Assembly: GCA_012031875.1 (NCBI GenBank)
Contig: JAAUSZ010000002.1
Location: forward strand, 1 to 64,000
DNA: 64,000 bases
Direction of reading: 5' to 3'
DNA from: Desulfobacula sp.
GTDB lineage: Bacteria > Desulfobacterota > Desulfobacteria > Desulfobacterales > Desulfobacteraceae
This document shows positions 52,346-62,900 of the stretch, piece after piece. The number at the start of each line of letters is the position of its first letter. Position 1 is the first letter of the stretch. Made by a program: the position numbers and the translations under genes. The notes under the pieces are model-generated. The model saw only the letters and a program-made list of their open reading frames with translations. It searched no databases and was not told the DNA's origin.

Positions 52346-54697
52346 TCAGCTCATGAGATAAAATCCAAGGTCCTTTGAATAGGGAGGAGGGTTGTAAAAG
52401 TCCGCCAGGATATATGTTGCTTGTCTTTCCCGGACCACAACCCGCCTTTCCACCACTGATTTTTTCAAATCATCCAGGCTGAACCGGAGGTCCAGAAAAT
52501 CATTGACTTCGATGCGGTTGGATTTGGGCACCCTGAACCGGACAGCGGTCATGGAAAGCCTTTCCACCTGGATCTGGCCGAATTCCCGGGTTTTCAGCCG
52601 GATAAATTCTCCGCCCAGGGCCACGGCTTTTCCAAAGGTTGAAGATTTATCCGTATCCGGTTCATTCTTCTGGGTCTCATTTTCCACAAGGGGCTGGAGG
52701 TTGTCTTCAATCTCCTTGACCCTGTCTTCATTGACGAGGAGTTTGGCCTTTGGAAGAACTCCCCTGACCAGGGTTTTCAAATGGACGGAATCCTCCGCAC
52801 TCACGGTATAGGCCTGGATCTGCAACTGGGGGGACCGGGTATCGGAAGGAAATGCGCCTGAGGCGGCTTTTAAAATCCTGTATTTGGCTGTCTCCGCATC
52901 CTCTGCATAGGTCAGGGGCAAGAGCAGGATAAAGGTGTCTTCCCCATACCGGAAAATATCATCCCGGCGCCGTTTGACGGCATTGAGAATTTCGGCAACC
53001 TGTTTGAGGATATCGTCATTCCGGGCATCGTCCTCATCTTTTAAGCCGTTCACCACGGCAATGAGCATGGAAAAAACCGTCCCATACCGTTTCATGACCT
53101 CGTCCTTGCTGCCGACGGCCCGCTCAAAACTCCACCGGTTCTTAAGGCCGGTCAAGGCGTCTTTTGTGGCAAGGGCCGTTAAGGCCTGGTTGTAATAGGC
53201 CCGTTCAATGGCGATGGCCGCGTATTCGGCAATGGAGGAAAGAATTTTCAGATCCTTGGGCGTGAACCGGTCCTCGTTGATCTTATTGATGAGTTCAATG
53301 ACGCCAAAGACCTTGTCCTCGGTTTTCAGGGGGGTTCCGATGATGGAGCGGGTTTTAAACCCGGTGTACCGGTCTGCCCGGCTGCTGAACCGGGGATCTT
53401 TTTCAACGTCTTCGATAATCAGGGAGTCCCCGCTTTCCATGATGGCCCCTGCAATGCCTTCCCCCTTGGGCAGCCTTGTCCCCGTGAGCTTATCCCTGCC
53501 GGTTCCCACCACAACGGAAAAGACCATGTCTTCGGTTTTGGGGTCCTTGAGAAGGATGGACCAGTGGAGGGGTTCAAACACCAGGCCCACCTGGTACATG
53601 ACAATATCCAGGACTTCTTTTATGCTTTTTGCCCGGGCCAGGGGTTTGCCGAATTCAAGTTCCATGTCGGAGGAGATGCGGGATGCGGCCGGGGTGTCTT
53701 CCCGGACCCGGGCCAGGGGGTCTTCCTGGTAATAATACCGGGTATTGGCCTTGGAAAGCTTGAGGTTGGTCCAGAGCAGGTTTTCCCTGAGCTGGTTCGC
53801 GGACGGGAAGACAAAATGATAGAATTTTGAGATATGGTCCACGTCCTGGTTCATCTTTTGAATGCAGGCCATGAGGTTGATGCGGTCCAGATCGATGATC
53901 TTTTCCACTTCCGGGGCAAGGATGGGGGGACGGATGAGGTCCAATGATCCGATACCCTGGGTCCAGCAGAGAAAATCCGCCACCGAGACAATGGAAATCA
54001 GGAGTTTTTCATCCCGGTTGAGGCCCAGGTGCTCAAAGGGCTGGTGGTGATATTTGACGGCCAGGGCCAGGTTCTCAGGCAGCTTCCACCGGGAACAGAA
54101 AAACGCCCCCACATCGTCGTGGCCCAGCCCCAGGACACTGCGTTCCTTTTCAATGATAAGATCGGCAGAGGTTTCAAGCTCTGCGATGAAATCGCCGTAA
54201 TTCACCCGGCCCCGGACATCCAGGAGAACCTTTCCGATATCATGGAGAAGGCCTGCAATATAAGCTTCTTCCGGGTCAGGATACCGGGTTTCCTTTGCGA
54301 TTTCCATGCTCAATACCGCGGTGGAAATGCAGTGGCGCCAGAAGAGCAGCCGGTCGAATTTTTCAGTCCGGCCGGATTTGAACAATTTCTCAAACACCGT
54401 CATGCCCAGGGCCAGTTTTTTGATCTCATTGAGGCCCAGAAAGACCACGGCTTCGGAGAGGGCCGTGACCCTGCGTTTGAGGCCGTACATGGCGGAATTC
54501 ACAATTTCAAGCACCCGGATGGAAATCCCGGGATCGGTTTCCACGATTATTGAGAGATCGGCCAGGGAAGACTTTTCATCCTTTGATGCTTCCAGCAGCT
54601 TGGCCGCGGCCTGGGGGAAACTGGGCAGCTTCCCGTCTTCCAGGCTCAGCGTTTTTTTAATATCTCCCGAAGAGGGCAGATTCAGTCTATCCTTCAT
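52346..54697 (-). CDS. HDOD-GAF-GGDEF-like multidomain signalling protein
   Basis: A 783-residue soluble protein. HDOD (~20-215: LPSFPQAAAKLLEASKD, AYIAGLLHDIGKVLL), a linker, GAF (~350-505: LVFEPLHWSILLKDP, FKTRSIIGTPLKTEDKVFGVIELINK), and a GGDEF fold (~510-640) that keeps the start DALTGLKNRWSFE but has RYGEDTF in place of the GGDEF active loop, so diguanylate cyclase activity is unlikely. The last ~100 residues (IRLKTREFGQIQVERLS, VNDFLDLRFSLDD) resemble a PilZ-like barrel, not securely. Probably a c-di-GMP or phosphorelay-linked regulator. It converges on the helicase with 17 bp between. Confidence 0.87.
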   Translation of the reverse strand: MKDRLNLPSSGDIKKTLSLEDGKLPSFPQAAAKLLEASKDEKSSLADLSIIVETDPGISIRVLEIVNSAMYGLKRRVTALSEAVVFLGLNEIKKLALGMTVFEKLFKSGRTEKFDRLLFWRHCISTAVLSMEIAKETRYPDPEEAYIAGLLHDIGKVLLDVRGRVNYGDFIAELETSADLIIEKERSVLGLGHDDVGAFFCSRWKLPENLALAVKYHHQPFEHLGLNRDEKLLISIVSVADFLCWTQGIGSLDLIRPPILAPEVEKIIDLDRINLMACIQKMNQDVDHISKFYHFVFPSANQLRENLLWTNLKLSKANTRYYYQEDPLARVREDTPAASRISSDMELEFGKPLARAKSIKEVLDIVMYQVGLVFEPLHWSILLKDPKTEDMVFSVVVGTGRDKLTGTRLPKGEGIAGAIMESGDSLIIEDVEKDPRFSSRADRYTGFKTRSIIGTPLKTEDKVFGVIELINKINEDRFTPKDLKILSSIAEYAAIAIERAYYNQALTALATKDALTGLKNRWSFERAVGSKDEVMKRYGTVFSMLIAVVNGLKDEDDARNDDILKQVAEILNAVKRRRDDIFRYGEDTFILLLPLTYAEDAETAKYRILKAASGAFPSDTRSPQLQIQAYTVSAEDSVHLKTLVRGVLPKAKLLVNEDRVKEIEDNLQPLVENETQKNEPDTDKSSTFGKAVALGGEFIRLKTREFGQIQVERLSMTAVRFRVPKSNRIEVNDFLDLRFSLDDLKKSVVERRVVVRERQATYILADFYNPPPYSKDLGFYLMS

Positions 54698-54936
54698 TTT
54701 GTCCCCCTGTTTTTTTTACCCATACCATATGCAGTTTATTCCCAAGTTTCAACAAAATTCAAAAGAAAGATGGGATTTCCGGCTTTTTGCCCGATTGCCG
54801 TTTATTCTCCAGCTCTTTTTTGACGCGTTGAAGGCCCTGCCGGTTGAGTTCGCTCAAGATGATTTTTTCCAATGGAGTTTTTCAGAAAAGGATGATATTT
54901 TCAGATCATTTTGAATGCGGAAGATAAAATATTGCC

Positions 54937-56466
54937 ATGATCAAATCCATGAATATTGCCTGGTGGGTCCAGCGCTGGGCTGAGCTGGCCCCGGAAAAAA
55001 CGGCCATCCTGTTTGAGGGCCGGACCCTTTCCTATGCCGAACTCTGTTGCCGGGCCGACCGGACCAGTTGCTGGCTCCAGTCCATCGGCATTGAAAAGGG
55101 AGACCGGGTGGCCGTGATGCTGGGCAACGGCCTGGAATTTTTCGACCTGTTTCTGGCCTGCGCCCGGCTGGGCGCCATCTTTGTTCCCATTAATTTCAGG
55201 ATTACGCCGGTGGAACTGGATTATTTCATCAAAAACTGCCGCCCCCGGCTCTTTGTCCATGGGGAAGAGGTGGCTGAGGTGGTCAACGCTCTTGAACTGT
55301 CCAGTTACCTGCCGCCCCTCATGGTGGCGGCGACGGGCGGGGCAAAATTCGGTTCCAAAGTGTTTGATTTTACCTGGGAAACGGAGCGGTTCGACGGCCA
55401 GCGGGCCTTTCTGACCCGGTCCCTGGGGCCTGCCGACCCTGAAGAACCCCAGGTCATCATGTACACTTCCGGCACCACGGGCCTGCCCAAGGGGGCTGTG
55501 CTGTCCTACCGGAAAACCTTTTTCAACTGTCTCAATGCCGATATCTTTTTTAAATTGCATTCCAGCGATATCATGCTGATTTTTTTGCCCCTCTTTCATT
55601 CGGGCGGGCTTTTTATCCAGGCGGCCCCGATTTTTTACAAGGGCGCCACCCTGATCCTGCACAAAAAATTCGATCCGGTCCGGATCTACCGGGATATCGA
55701 GGCCCACAGGGTGACCAAATTCCTGGGGGTTCCCACGGTGTACCGGGAACTGCTCAAGGTCCCCCCGGATCAAAGAAGCGATATTTCATCCTTAAGGGTC
55801 TGCGCCGGGGGCGGGGAAAAACTGACCGAAGACCTGATCAAAAAATGCCGGGAGGCGGGCCTTGGCTTCAGGCAGATCATGGGCCAGACAGAGACCTCCA
55901 TCCTGCTCTGGGCCTCGGAGGATGACCCCTTGAAAAAACCCGGAACCGTGGGCCGGCCCGTTTTCCATGCCGAGGTGTGCATCCTGGACGAGAGGGGGAA
56001 AAAGGCCAAACCCGGTGAAATCGGGGAGATCGTGGTCCAGGGGTCCATCATGATGAAGGAATACTGGCAGGACCCGGTCAAGACCGAGGAAACCATTAAA
56101 AACGGCTATCTGCATACCGGGGACCTGGCCCGCATGGATGAGGACGGGTTCTTCTATCTCGTGGGCAGGGCCGGGGACATGTATATTTCCGGCGGGGAAA
56201 ACGTATACCCGGCCGAGGTGGAAAAGGTGTTAAAGCTTCACCCGGATATCGAGGATGTGGCCGTGAAGGGGGAGCCCGATGAGACCTGGGGCGAAAGCGG
56301 CCATGCCTTTGTGATCCCGGTCCCCGGCGCCGCCCTCACCGAAGCGGATGTTATTGAACAGTGCCGGGGCAGGTTGGCCAAATACAAATGGCCCAAAAAG
56401 GTGACCTTTAAAACCGAATTTCCCCGGACCTCCCTGGGCAAGGTCAGAAAACCCGACCTTTCCTGA
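54937..56466 (+). CDS. AMP-forming acyl-CoA synthetase
   Basis: A 509-residue ANL-superfamily ligase. P-loop MYTSGTTGLPKGAV, substrate/adenine region GQTETSILLWASED, hinge motif LVGRAGDMYISGGENVYP, and the C-terminal catalytic Lys in RTSLGKVRKPDL. It should activate a carboxylic acid to acyl-AMP and acyl-CoA; medium/long-chain fatty acid or aromatic acid substrates are possible. No beta-oxidation genes are next to it, so the substrate is open. An in-frame ATG at 54949 is an alternative start; no strong ribosome-binding site marks either. Confidence 0.92.
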   Translation: MIKSMNIAWWVQRWAELAPEKTAILFEGRTLSYAELCCRADRTSCWLQSIGIEKGDRVAVMLGNGLEFFDLFLACARLGAIFVPINFRITPVELDYFIKNCRPRLFVHGEEVAEVVNALELSSYLPPLMVAATGGAKFGSKVFDFTWETERFDGQRAFLTRSLGPADPEEPQVIMYTSGTTGLPKGAVLSYRKTFFNCLNADIFFKLHSSDIMLIFLPLFHSGGLFIQAAPIFYKGATLILHKKFDPVRIYRDIEAHRVTKFLGVPTVYRELLKVPPDQRSDISSLRVCAGGGEKLTEDLIKKCREAGLGFRQIMGQTETSILLWASEDDPLKKPGTVGRPVFHAEVCILDERGKKAKPGEIGEIVVQGSIMMKEYWQDPVKTEETIKNGYLHTGDLARMDEDGFFYLVGRAGDMYISGGENVYPAEVEKVLKLHPDIEDVAVKGEPDETWGESGHAFVIPVPGAALTEADVIEQCRGRLAKYKWPKKVTFKTEFPRTSLGKVRKPDLS

Positions 56467-56604
56467 TCCTTAAGAAAAACCCGGCATCATCGCCCGGTCA
56501 TGATGAGGACCTTCAGGTATTCCGGTTCGGGGGATATTAATACTTGATAACCGGAAAATTTTTTTGTAAAATTACCGGGTTTTGATTACACATCCGGAGA
56601 CATT

Positions 56605-57486
56605 ATGAACCAATTCAGCGAACACATCGATATTCTCATTAATGCTTATAAATCAAGCATCGAGCAGATGACCCATCTGAAAGTGACAGCCACGGAAATC
56701 AGGCAGGTTTTAAAGGAAAACAATGTCCTGCAATTTGCTCATATCATATCCTATACCGACTATGACAAAAAGGTCGACGGGAAATTTGTCCTGACATTCA
56801 ACAGCGTTTCCGACGCCTTGACGCTTGCTTCCGCCATAGCAAAAAGGCTTGGAATGGGAAAATTTAAAGAAATCAGCGATGATTCCATCGACCTGTTGAA
56901 TGAATTTCTAAACGTTGTGGTGGGACGAACCATATCCGACTGGGACAACATCGGCCTGAAGGTCAAATTTGACACGCCTGTTTTCAAAAAAAGCTACAGA
57001 AGTGATATTTCAAACACCATGCGCGGATATATGATCTGCCTGGATATTGAAGACCCGGAAGCAAAAGGGACCACAGAGCAGATTATCCTGAGAATTGATT
57101 TCGGTGAGAAATCCGAGAGCAGGATCAGGGGCAGGAAAATAATGCTTGTGGATGATTCAAGGGTCATGAGAAATATCATCGGCCAGACGCTCAAGGAAGA
57201 GGGAGCCGAAATCAAAGAGGCGGAGAACGGCGAAGAGGCCATCAGAATCCACCGGACATTTAATCCCGACCTGACCCTCATGGATATTAATATGCCCAAA
57301 ATGGGGGGATTTGAAGCCATTGCGAAAATCAGGGAATACAATGCCGCTTCAAAATTCATCATCCTGTCGTCAAGCTCCAGAAAAGATGAAATCATCAAAG
57401 CAAAAGAATTGAGGGTATCCGGCTATCTGGTCAAGCCGGTTGAGTCGGCCCAGCTCCTGGACAGGGTTTCCTCGGTGCTGGGCTGA
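56605..57486 (+). CDS. CheX-like phosphatase fused to a receiver
   Basis: A 293-residue protein. Residues ~1-165 are CheX/CheC-like with the LLNEFLNVVVGR helix carrying the E-x-x-N phosphatase pair. Residues ~172-293 are a receiver: IMLVDDSRVMRN, phospho-Asp in LTLMDINMPKMGG, LSSSS and Lys in YLVKPVES. The fusion may let phosphorylation control phosphatase activity, or let the protein dephosphorylate its own receiver. It lies beside system 2 on the opposite strand, so it is probably that system's adaptation or termination factor. Its 5' region is AT-rich. Confidence 0.88.
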   Translation: MNQFSEHIDILINAYKSSIEQMTHLKVTATEIRQVLKENNVLQFAHIISYTDYDKKVDGKFVLTFNSVSDALTLASAIAKRLGMGKFKEISDDSIDLLNEFLNVVVGRTISDWDNIGLKVKFDTPVFKKSYRSDISNTMRGYMICLDIEDPEAKGTTEQIILRIDFGEKSESRIRGRKIMLVDDSRVMRNIIGQTLKEEGAEIKEAENGEEAIRIHRTFNPDLTLMDINMPKMGGFEAIAKIREYNAASKFIILSSSSRKDEIIKAKELRVSGYLVKPVESAQLLDRVSSVLG

Positions 57487-57488
57487 TA

Positions 57489-57541
57489 GGCCGGGAAATC
57501 AAACGGACCGCCGTTGAATTCGTTAGCCGGCTATCCCGGCC
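57489..57541. terminator. Possible bidirectional terminator structure
   Basis: An 8-bp perfect inverted repeat, GGCCGGGA (57489-57496) and TCCCGGCC (57534-57541), encloses a 10-bp palindrome TAGCCGGCTA (57524-57533), between the convergent CheX-receiver and cheR genes. The outer loop is long and there is no T-run, so function as an intrinsic terminator is uncertain. Confidence 0.3.
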
Positions 57542-58361
57542 GATGGTCCGGAATATAATAGGCAATCCCGTTATATTCCACTCTCTTTAATTGCTCGCTG
57601 ATATCAAACAGCGACTCCGTGGCCCCGATGATCAGGGCGCCTTTGTCGCTCAGGCAGGCGGACAGGTTTTGAAACAGGCTCCGGCGGTCTGTTTTGCTGA
57701 AATAGATGGCCACATTGCGGCAGAAAATGATATCAAACTGGTGATATTCGATTTTGGGCTGCAAAAGGTTCATTTTTTCAAAATAGGCCATGCTCCGGAG
57801 GTCATCCCGTATTTTCCAGTATCCGCCTTCCCAGGTAAAATAGTTCTTCAGTCGGGCCTCGTCCAGGCCCCGGCCGGCCTCAAATTCTGAATACCGGCCC
57901 CGGCTGGCGGTGGCTATGGCTGAATCCGAGATATCGGTGGCCTTGATCCGGATATGATGGTTAAAGGGTTTTTCTTTGAAATACTCCATCAGGGTGATGG
58001 CAATGGAATACACTTCCTGGCCGGTTGAGCACGCACAGCTCCAGATATTCAGGCTGCCGGGCGTCCGTCCCCGGCCGGCCTGCCAGTCCGGCAGTAATTT
58101 TTCCCTTAGCAGGTCATAGGGCTTTTTATCCCGGAAAAAGGAGGTTTCGTTGGTGGTTATCCGGTCAACGATATGGTCGGTCATCTGCGGAGAGTTCTTT
58201 GCCCCGGCCACCAGTTCTTCAAAGGAAGAAAGGCCGTATCCCCGGATGAGCGGCTCAAGCTTGTCTTCTATCAGATAGGCCTTGTTTTTGGACAGAACGA
58301 TACCGCACTGTTTGTGGACGATGACCGCTAATTCCATAAGCGCCTTGACGGTTATCTTCAT
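57531..58361 (-). CDS. cheR: CheR chemoreceptor methyltransferase (system 2)
   Basis: A complete 276-residue CheR. N-terminal helices (IVHKQCGIVLSKNKAYLIEDKL), TTNETSFFRDKKPYD, SAM-binding WSCACSTGQEVYSIA, IKATDISDSAIATASRG, and CRNVAIYFSKTDRRSLF. It methylates receptor glutamates of the array. The start overlaps the CheB stop by 4 bp, and the end is convergent with the CheX-receiver gene. It is intact, unlike the second CheR at 40772. Confidence 0.95.
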   Translation of the reverse strand: MKITVKALMELAVIVHKQCGIVLSKNKAYLIEDKLEPLIRGYGLSSFEELVAGAKNSPQMTDHIVDRITTNETSFFRDKKPYDLLREKLLPDWQAGRGRTPGSLNIWSCACSTGQEVYSIAITLMEYFKEKPFNHHIRIKATDISDSAIATASRGRYSEFEAGRGLDEARLKNYFTWEGGYWKIRDDLRSMAYFEKMNLLQPKIEYHQFDIIFCRNVAIYFSKTDRRSLFQNLSACLSDKGALIIGATESLFDISEQLKRVEYNGIAYYIPDHRPG

Positions 58362-59443
58362 ATCCCGACCCTACGCACAATCTCGGCGGCAATCTGGTTG
58401 AGGGGAATGATATGATCCACCACCCCGGCATGGATGGCCTCACCCGGCATACCGAAAACCACGCAGGTCTGCCTGTCCTGGGCGATCACTTGGGCGCCCA
58501 GCCGCTTCATCAGCCGAAGGCCCAGAACCCCGTCGGAGCCCATGCCGGTCATGATGACGCCAAGGGCGTGTTTCCCGTACACCCTGGATACGGACCGGAA
58601 CAAATAGTCTACCGAGGGCTGGCAGTGGTTTTCCGGCGGGTCGTCATTGATTTCAATCCGGTATTTTCCCGAATCCTGTACGACTTTCATCTGCCTGCCG
58701 CCCGGTGCGATAAACACCATGCCGCGCTTGAGTTCCATGCCGTCCCCGGCCTCTACAACCGTTAACGCGCTTTTCTGGTCAAGGGATTCCGCGAGAGCGG
58801 CGGTAAACTCCGACGGCATGTGCTGGACAATGACAACAGGCACCCGAAGCTCTCCGGGAAGACAGGGGATAAGCTCGGCCAGGGCCTTGGGGCCGCCGGT
58901 GGAGATACCGACGGCAACGATCTGGATCCGGCCCGGTCCCGGTAAGGGGGCAGCTTTTTCCGGGGCAGGGTCCCGGACATCGTCCCGGGGGATCTCCCGT
59001 TCTTTGCCGTCCGGTTGGGGTGATGGCCGGATCTGCGCCACGATCTCACATAAAATGGGAGAAAGCTGGCCGAAAAGCGCATTCCTGCTTTCCAGGGGAT
59101 TGTCGGTTCCGGGTTTGGTGACAAAGGTCAGGGCGCCCAGTTCAAGGGCCTTTAATGTGACGGCCGCTCCTTCCCGGGTATGGGACGAGACCATGACCAC
59201 CTTCAGCTCAGGATGGTCGGCCCTGAGCTGTTGCAGCACCTCAAGCCCGTCCAGGTCAGGCATGTCAAAGTCCAGGGTCAGCAGGTCCGGCCTGAGCTGG
59301 GGGATTTTTGCCAGCGCCACTCGGCCGTCGGTGGCGGTCCCGGCCACCTCAACGCCTGGGATGGTTGAAAGGACATCCGACAGGACTTTTCTGTACAGGA
59401 CGGAATCGTCAACCACCAGAACTCGTAACAGGCGCTTAGGCAT
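58358..59443 (-). CDS. cheB: CheB methylesterase (system 2)
   Basis: A 361-residue CheB. Receiver (VLVVDDSVLYRKV, phospho-Asp in LLTLDFDMPDLDG, Lys in FVTKPGTD), a ~50-residue charged/Pro linker, and the methylesterase domain: Ser in VGISTGGPKALAELI, His in VIVQHMPSEFT, Asp in IMTGMGSDGVLGL. The ATG at 59443 overlaps the corrected CheW stop (TAATG), showing tight coupling. It shares architecture but not close sequence with the system 1 CheB. Confidence 0.95.
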   Translation of the reverse strand: MPKRLLRVLVVDDSVLYRKVLSDVLSTIPGVEVAGTATDGRVALAKIPQLRPDLLTLDFDMPDLDGLEVLQQLRADHPELKVVMVSSHTREGAAVTLKALELGALTFVTKPGTDNPLESRNALFGQLSPILCEIVAQIRPSPQPDGKEREIPRDDVRDPAPEKAAPLPGPGRIQIVAVGISTGGPKALAELIPCLPGELRVPVVIVQHMPSEFTAALAESLDQKSALTVVEAGDGMELKRGMVFIAPGGRQMKVVQDSGKYRIEINDDPPENHCQPSVDYLFRSVSRVYGKHALGVIMTGMGSDGVLGLRLMKRLGAQVIAQDRQTCVVFGMPGEAIHAGVVDHIIPLNQIAAEIVRRVGI

Positions 59444-59885
59444 TATTTCCTGAGCAGTTCATCCAGGTCAAGAATGATCACCAGGTCCTTTTCCATACAA
59501 TAGACGCCTTTGACAAAGCGCCGCTGATTCCGTCAACATTCGACGGGGGCGCTGAAATATCGGCGTGGTGTGCATTGATCACATCATAAATATTATCCAC
59601 CAGCAGGGCGATGAGTTCCTCCTCATACCAGACCACCACCACCTGGGTGTCATCCCGGACTTCATCGGGGGGCAAACCGAATTTTTGGTGCAGATCAATG
59701 ACCGTGATAATTTCACCCCTCAGGTTGATGACGCCCCGGACATAATCAGGCGCCCGGTGAACCGGGGTAATTTCAAAATTATGGTTGATTTCCTGTACGT
59801 GACGGGTGTGGAGTCCGCAGAGCATGTCTCCGATCTGGAAAATGGCTAACTCCACGTCCGTGCCTTTGTTGGATAGATTCATCAT
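59443..59885 (-). CDS. cheW: CheW coupling protein (system 2), frameshifted near its end
   Basis: About 147 residues when restored. CheW segments: LAIFQIGDMLCGLHTRHVQEI, VHRAPDYVRGVINLRGEIIT and LIALLVDNIYDVINA. One base is missing at ~59518-59525; as given the frame stops at 59478 after a non-family tail (LSKASIVWKRTW). In the next frame it continues as FVKGVYCMEKDLVIILDLDE and stops at 59443, overlapping the cheB start by one base. The second ATG (59882) has better spacing from AAGG than the first. Confidence 0.9.
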
Positions 59886-59924
59886 GGCCTTTTCTCTGCT
59901 AAAATAGTCTGTTGTCCACCCGCC

Positions 59925-62900
59925 TTAGAGAAGATATTTCCTGACGCAGGCAATTATTTTCTCGCGGTCCAGTTTGATCAGGTAATCATTAATCCCCGCA
60001 TTCCTGCCCTGCTTTTCCGCGGCGTCTCCGGCCAGGCTGGTGACGGCGATAATGGGCAGATTTTTGAACCGCTCATCCCCGCGGATCCGTTTGGCCATCT
60101 CCAGTCCGTTCATATGGGGCATTTCAATATCGGTCAGCACGATATCAATTCTTTCCCGGTTCAGTACTTCCAGTCCTTCCAGACCATTTGTCGCCGTCAG
60201 AGGCTGATAACCGATATCCGAGAGAAAGGATACGATCTGGTTGAGGAAAAACGGGGAATCTTCAACCACCAGGATATTTTCCGTGCGGTCGTTCTTTATC
60301 CCGGATTTTAAGGCCCTGGTCCACTCCGGCATAATGGTGTCCACCACCCCGTAAAGATCCGCCAGCAGGGTAATCTCCCCGTTAATGATGGTTGAGCCCA
60401 TGATCCCCGGCTGCCTGTGGGTCATCTCATCAATCACATAGGCCCCCCGGACGATGTCAATGACCTCGGAGATGATGATGCCGACCTCCTTGCCGCTGAT
60501 GGAGAAGACAATGATATAACAGGTCGGGCGGTCCGTTTCAGGTGAGCCCACATTGGCGGCCTCATCCATACTGAACAGGGGGAGGGGACCGCCGCGGTAC
60601 TGGATATTTTTCCGTCCTCCGGTAATTTTGATGTCTTTGGTCTTGCAGGATTCGATTCTTGAGATCAGGTCCAGCGGGATGGCGATCTGTTCGCCCGGCG
60701 CATTGCAGACCAGCAGGAGGGACTGGGTGTCTTTCACGATTTTGCTTTCGATCCTGCTTTGGGCCTGTTCCTGGACTGATTTTGAAACCGTTCTCAGGTT
60801 CATGATATTGCTGATGCCGATGATATCCAGAATCAGCGCCACCTTGCCGTCTCCCTGGACGGACGCGCCGGCATAGCACTCACAGTCACGCAGGTGGGTT
60901 CCGACCGGTTTGACCACGATCTCTTCAGAGTCCAGCACCTGGTCCACGACCATCCCGTAATGATAGTCTCCCACGGAGACCACCAGGATATTGTAAGCGC
61001 CGGCCGGGCTGCTCCGCCTGTCCCGGATGCTGGACCGTTTCTCTTCCCCGGGGGCCGGGCTTTTCATATCTGCCCGTGACGCGGTTTTCAGGGCCCGGGC
61101 CTGCCGCCGGTCTTCGGTCAGGTCCCGTCTGTCTACGGCCTGGGCGCCCGGATACGGAGAGGTGTAATACCGGTCCCCGATCCCGAGGACATCGGTCAGC
61201 CTGATCAGCGGCAAAAGTTCGCCCCTGAGGCGCATGACAATGGCCGAACCGATTTTTTCAATCCTGTCCCCGACTTTTGCCGCAGGGATTCTGACCAGTT
61301 CCACCATATTGACCTGGGGAACGGCATACCGTTCGTTCTGCACGGTAACGATCAGGCTGGGGATAATGGCCAGGGTCAGGGGCAGCTTGATGGTGATGAT
61401 GGACCCCCGGCCCGGTGTCGAGTCAATATCAACGGTCCCGCCGACTTTGGAAATATTGGTATTGACCACATCCATCCCCACGCCCCGGCCGGAAATATCA
61501 GTGATTTCCTTGGCCGTTGACATGCCGGGCAGGAAGATGAGGTTGGCGATTTCCTTATCGCTCATCTCATCCAGGGCGGCGGCATCGCGCAGCCCCATGG
61601 ACAATACTTTTTCCCTGACCCGCTCGATGTTGATTCCGGCGCCGTCATCTTCAATGGCGATCATGACCTGGCCGCCCTCGTGATAGGCGGTGATCCGCAG
61701 AATACCTGTTTCCGGTTTGTTGGCGGCCACCCGGTTTTCAGGCGTTTCAATCCCGTGGTCCACGGAGTTTCTGACCAGGTGGGTCAGGGGGTCGCCGATG
61801 GATTCAATAATGGTCTTGTCCAGCTCAACCTCGTCGCCTTCGATGATGAGGTTGATTTTTTTGCCGAGATTTTTGGAAAGGTCCCGGACAATCCGCTTGA
61901 ATTTGTTAAAAACATTGCCCACAGGCTGCATCCGGGTACTCATGATGGCTTCCTGAAGCTCGGAGGTGACCAGGTTCAGACGCTGGGAAATATTGTCGAT
62001 GCCCAGGACCTTCCGGGAGGATACGGCCTGGACCAGTTGGTTCCGGGTCAGGACAAGTTCTCCGGCCAGGGTCATGAGGGTGTCCAGCAGCTTGACATTG
62101 ACCCGCAGGTTGTCCGGTTTTTGTTCCGTCCTGGCCGGGGAATCGGCAGGCAGGGCCGGCCCGGCTTTTTCAGATGGTTTCGGGGCTGCCTGCCCGGGAG
62201 CGGCCGGGGCTTCAGCCGGCCGGACATCCTCAACCGGTCCGGCCTGGGCTGCTTCGGCCACAGCCGGTTCGGCTCCAATCGGTTCGGCCCGGTCCAGCTC
62301 AACCGGCCGGGAATCTTTTGCCGGGGCCCGGCCCGCCTGGGCCAAGTCATCGGCAGTGATCTGCCGGATCCGGTTCGGATTGATATCAAAGAAATTGCCC
62401 ATGAGGTCCTTTTCCAGGATGGTCGAAAAAAGGACCCTGAGACTGTTCCCGTTTTGCCTGATCAAATCGTCTGAGGGGACCTGGTCAATATCCATATCGG
62501 CGGCTAAGATATCCCCGGTTTCCTTTAGTTCCCCTATGATTCCGGCGCAGTCCTTTTCCGTTTCACCCGCATCATTTATGAGGGTGTACTGTAAAATATA
62601 AAGAAAGCTTCCCTTTTGAAAGACCGCGGCCATGTCGGAAGGCTCGGCTTTTTGCAGAAGATCTTCCGGGTTTTCTTCAATTTCCGGTTTTTCAACCGTA
62701 AAAATCTCCCGGGGCTCTCCGGGCGATTCAGGGCCGGGCCATGACATGTTCTCCAGATCGCTTTTTTCCGGAAGGGCCTCCCCGAGATAAATGGCGTTTA
62801 GGGCCGTCAGGTTGCCGGAAATATCGGTTTCATTGGATGTTTCACGGCGGTTGATCAGGATTGACAGGGTATCCATGGCATCCAGCAAAACGGAAACAAT

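Noticed and set aside
52346-54697. Active diguanylate cyclase
   Set aside because: The GGDEF loop is replaced by GEDTF, so catalysis is unlikely.
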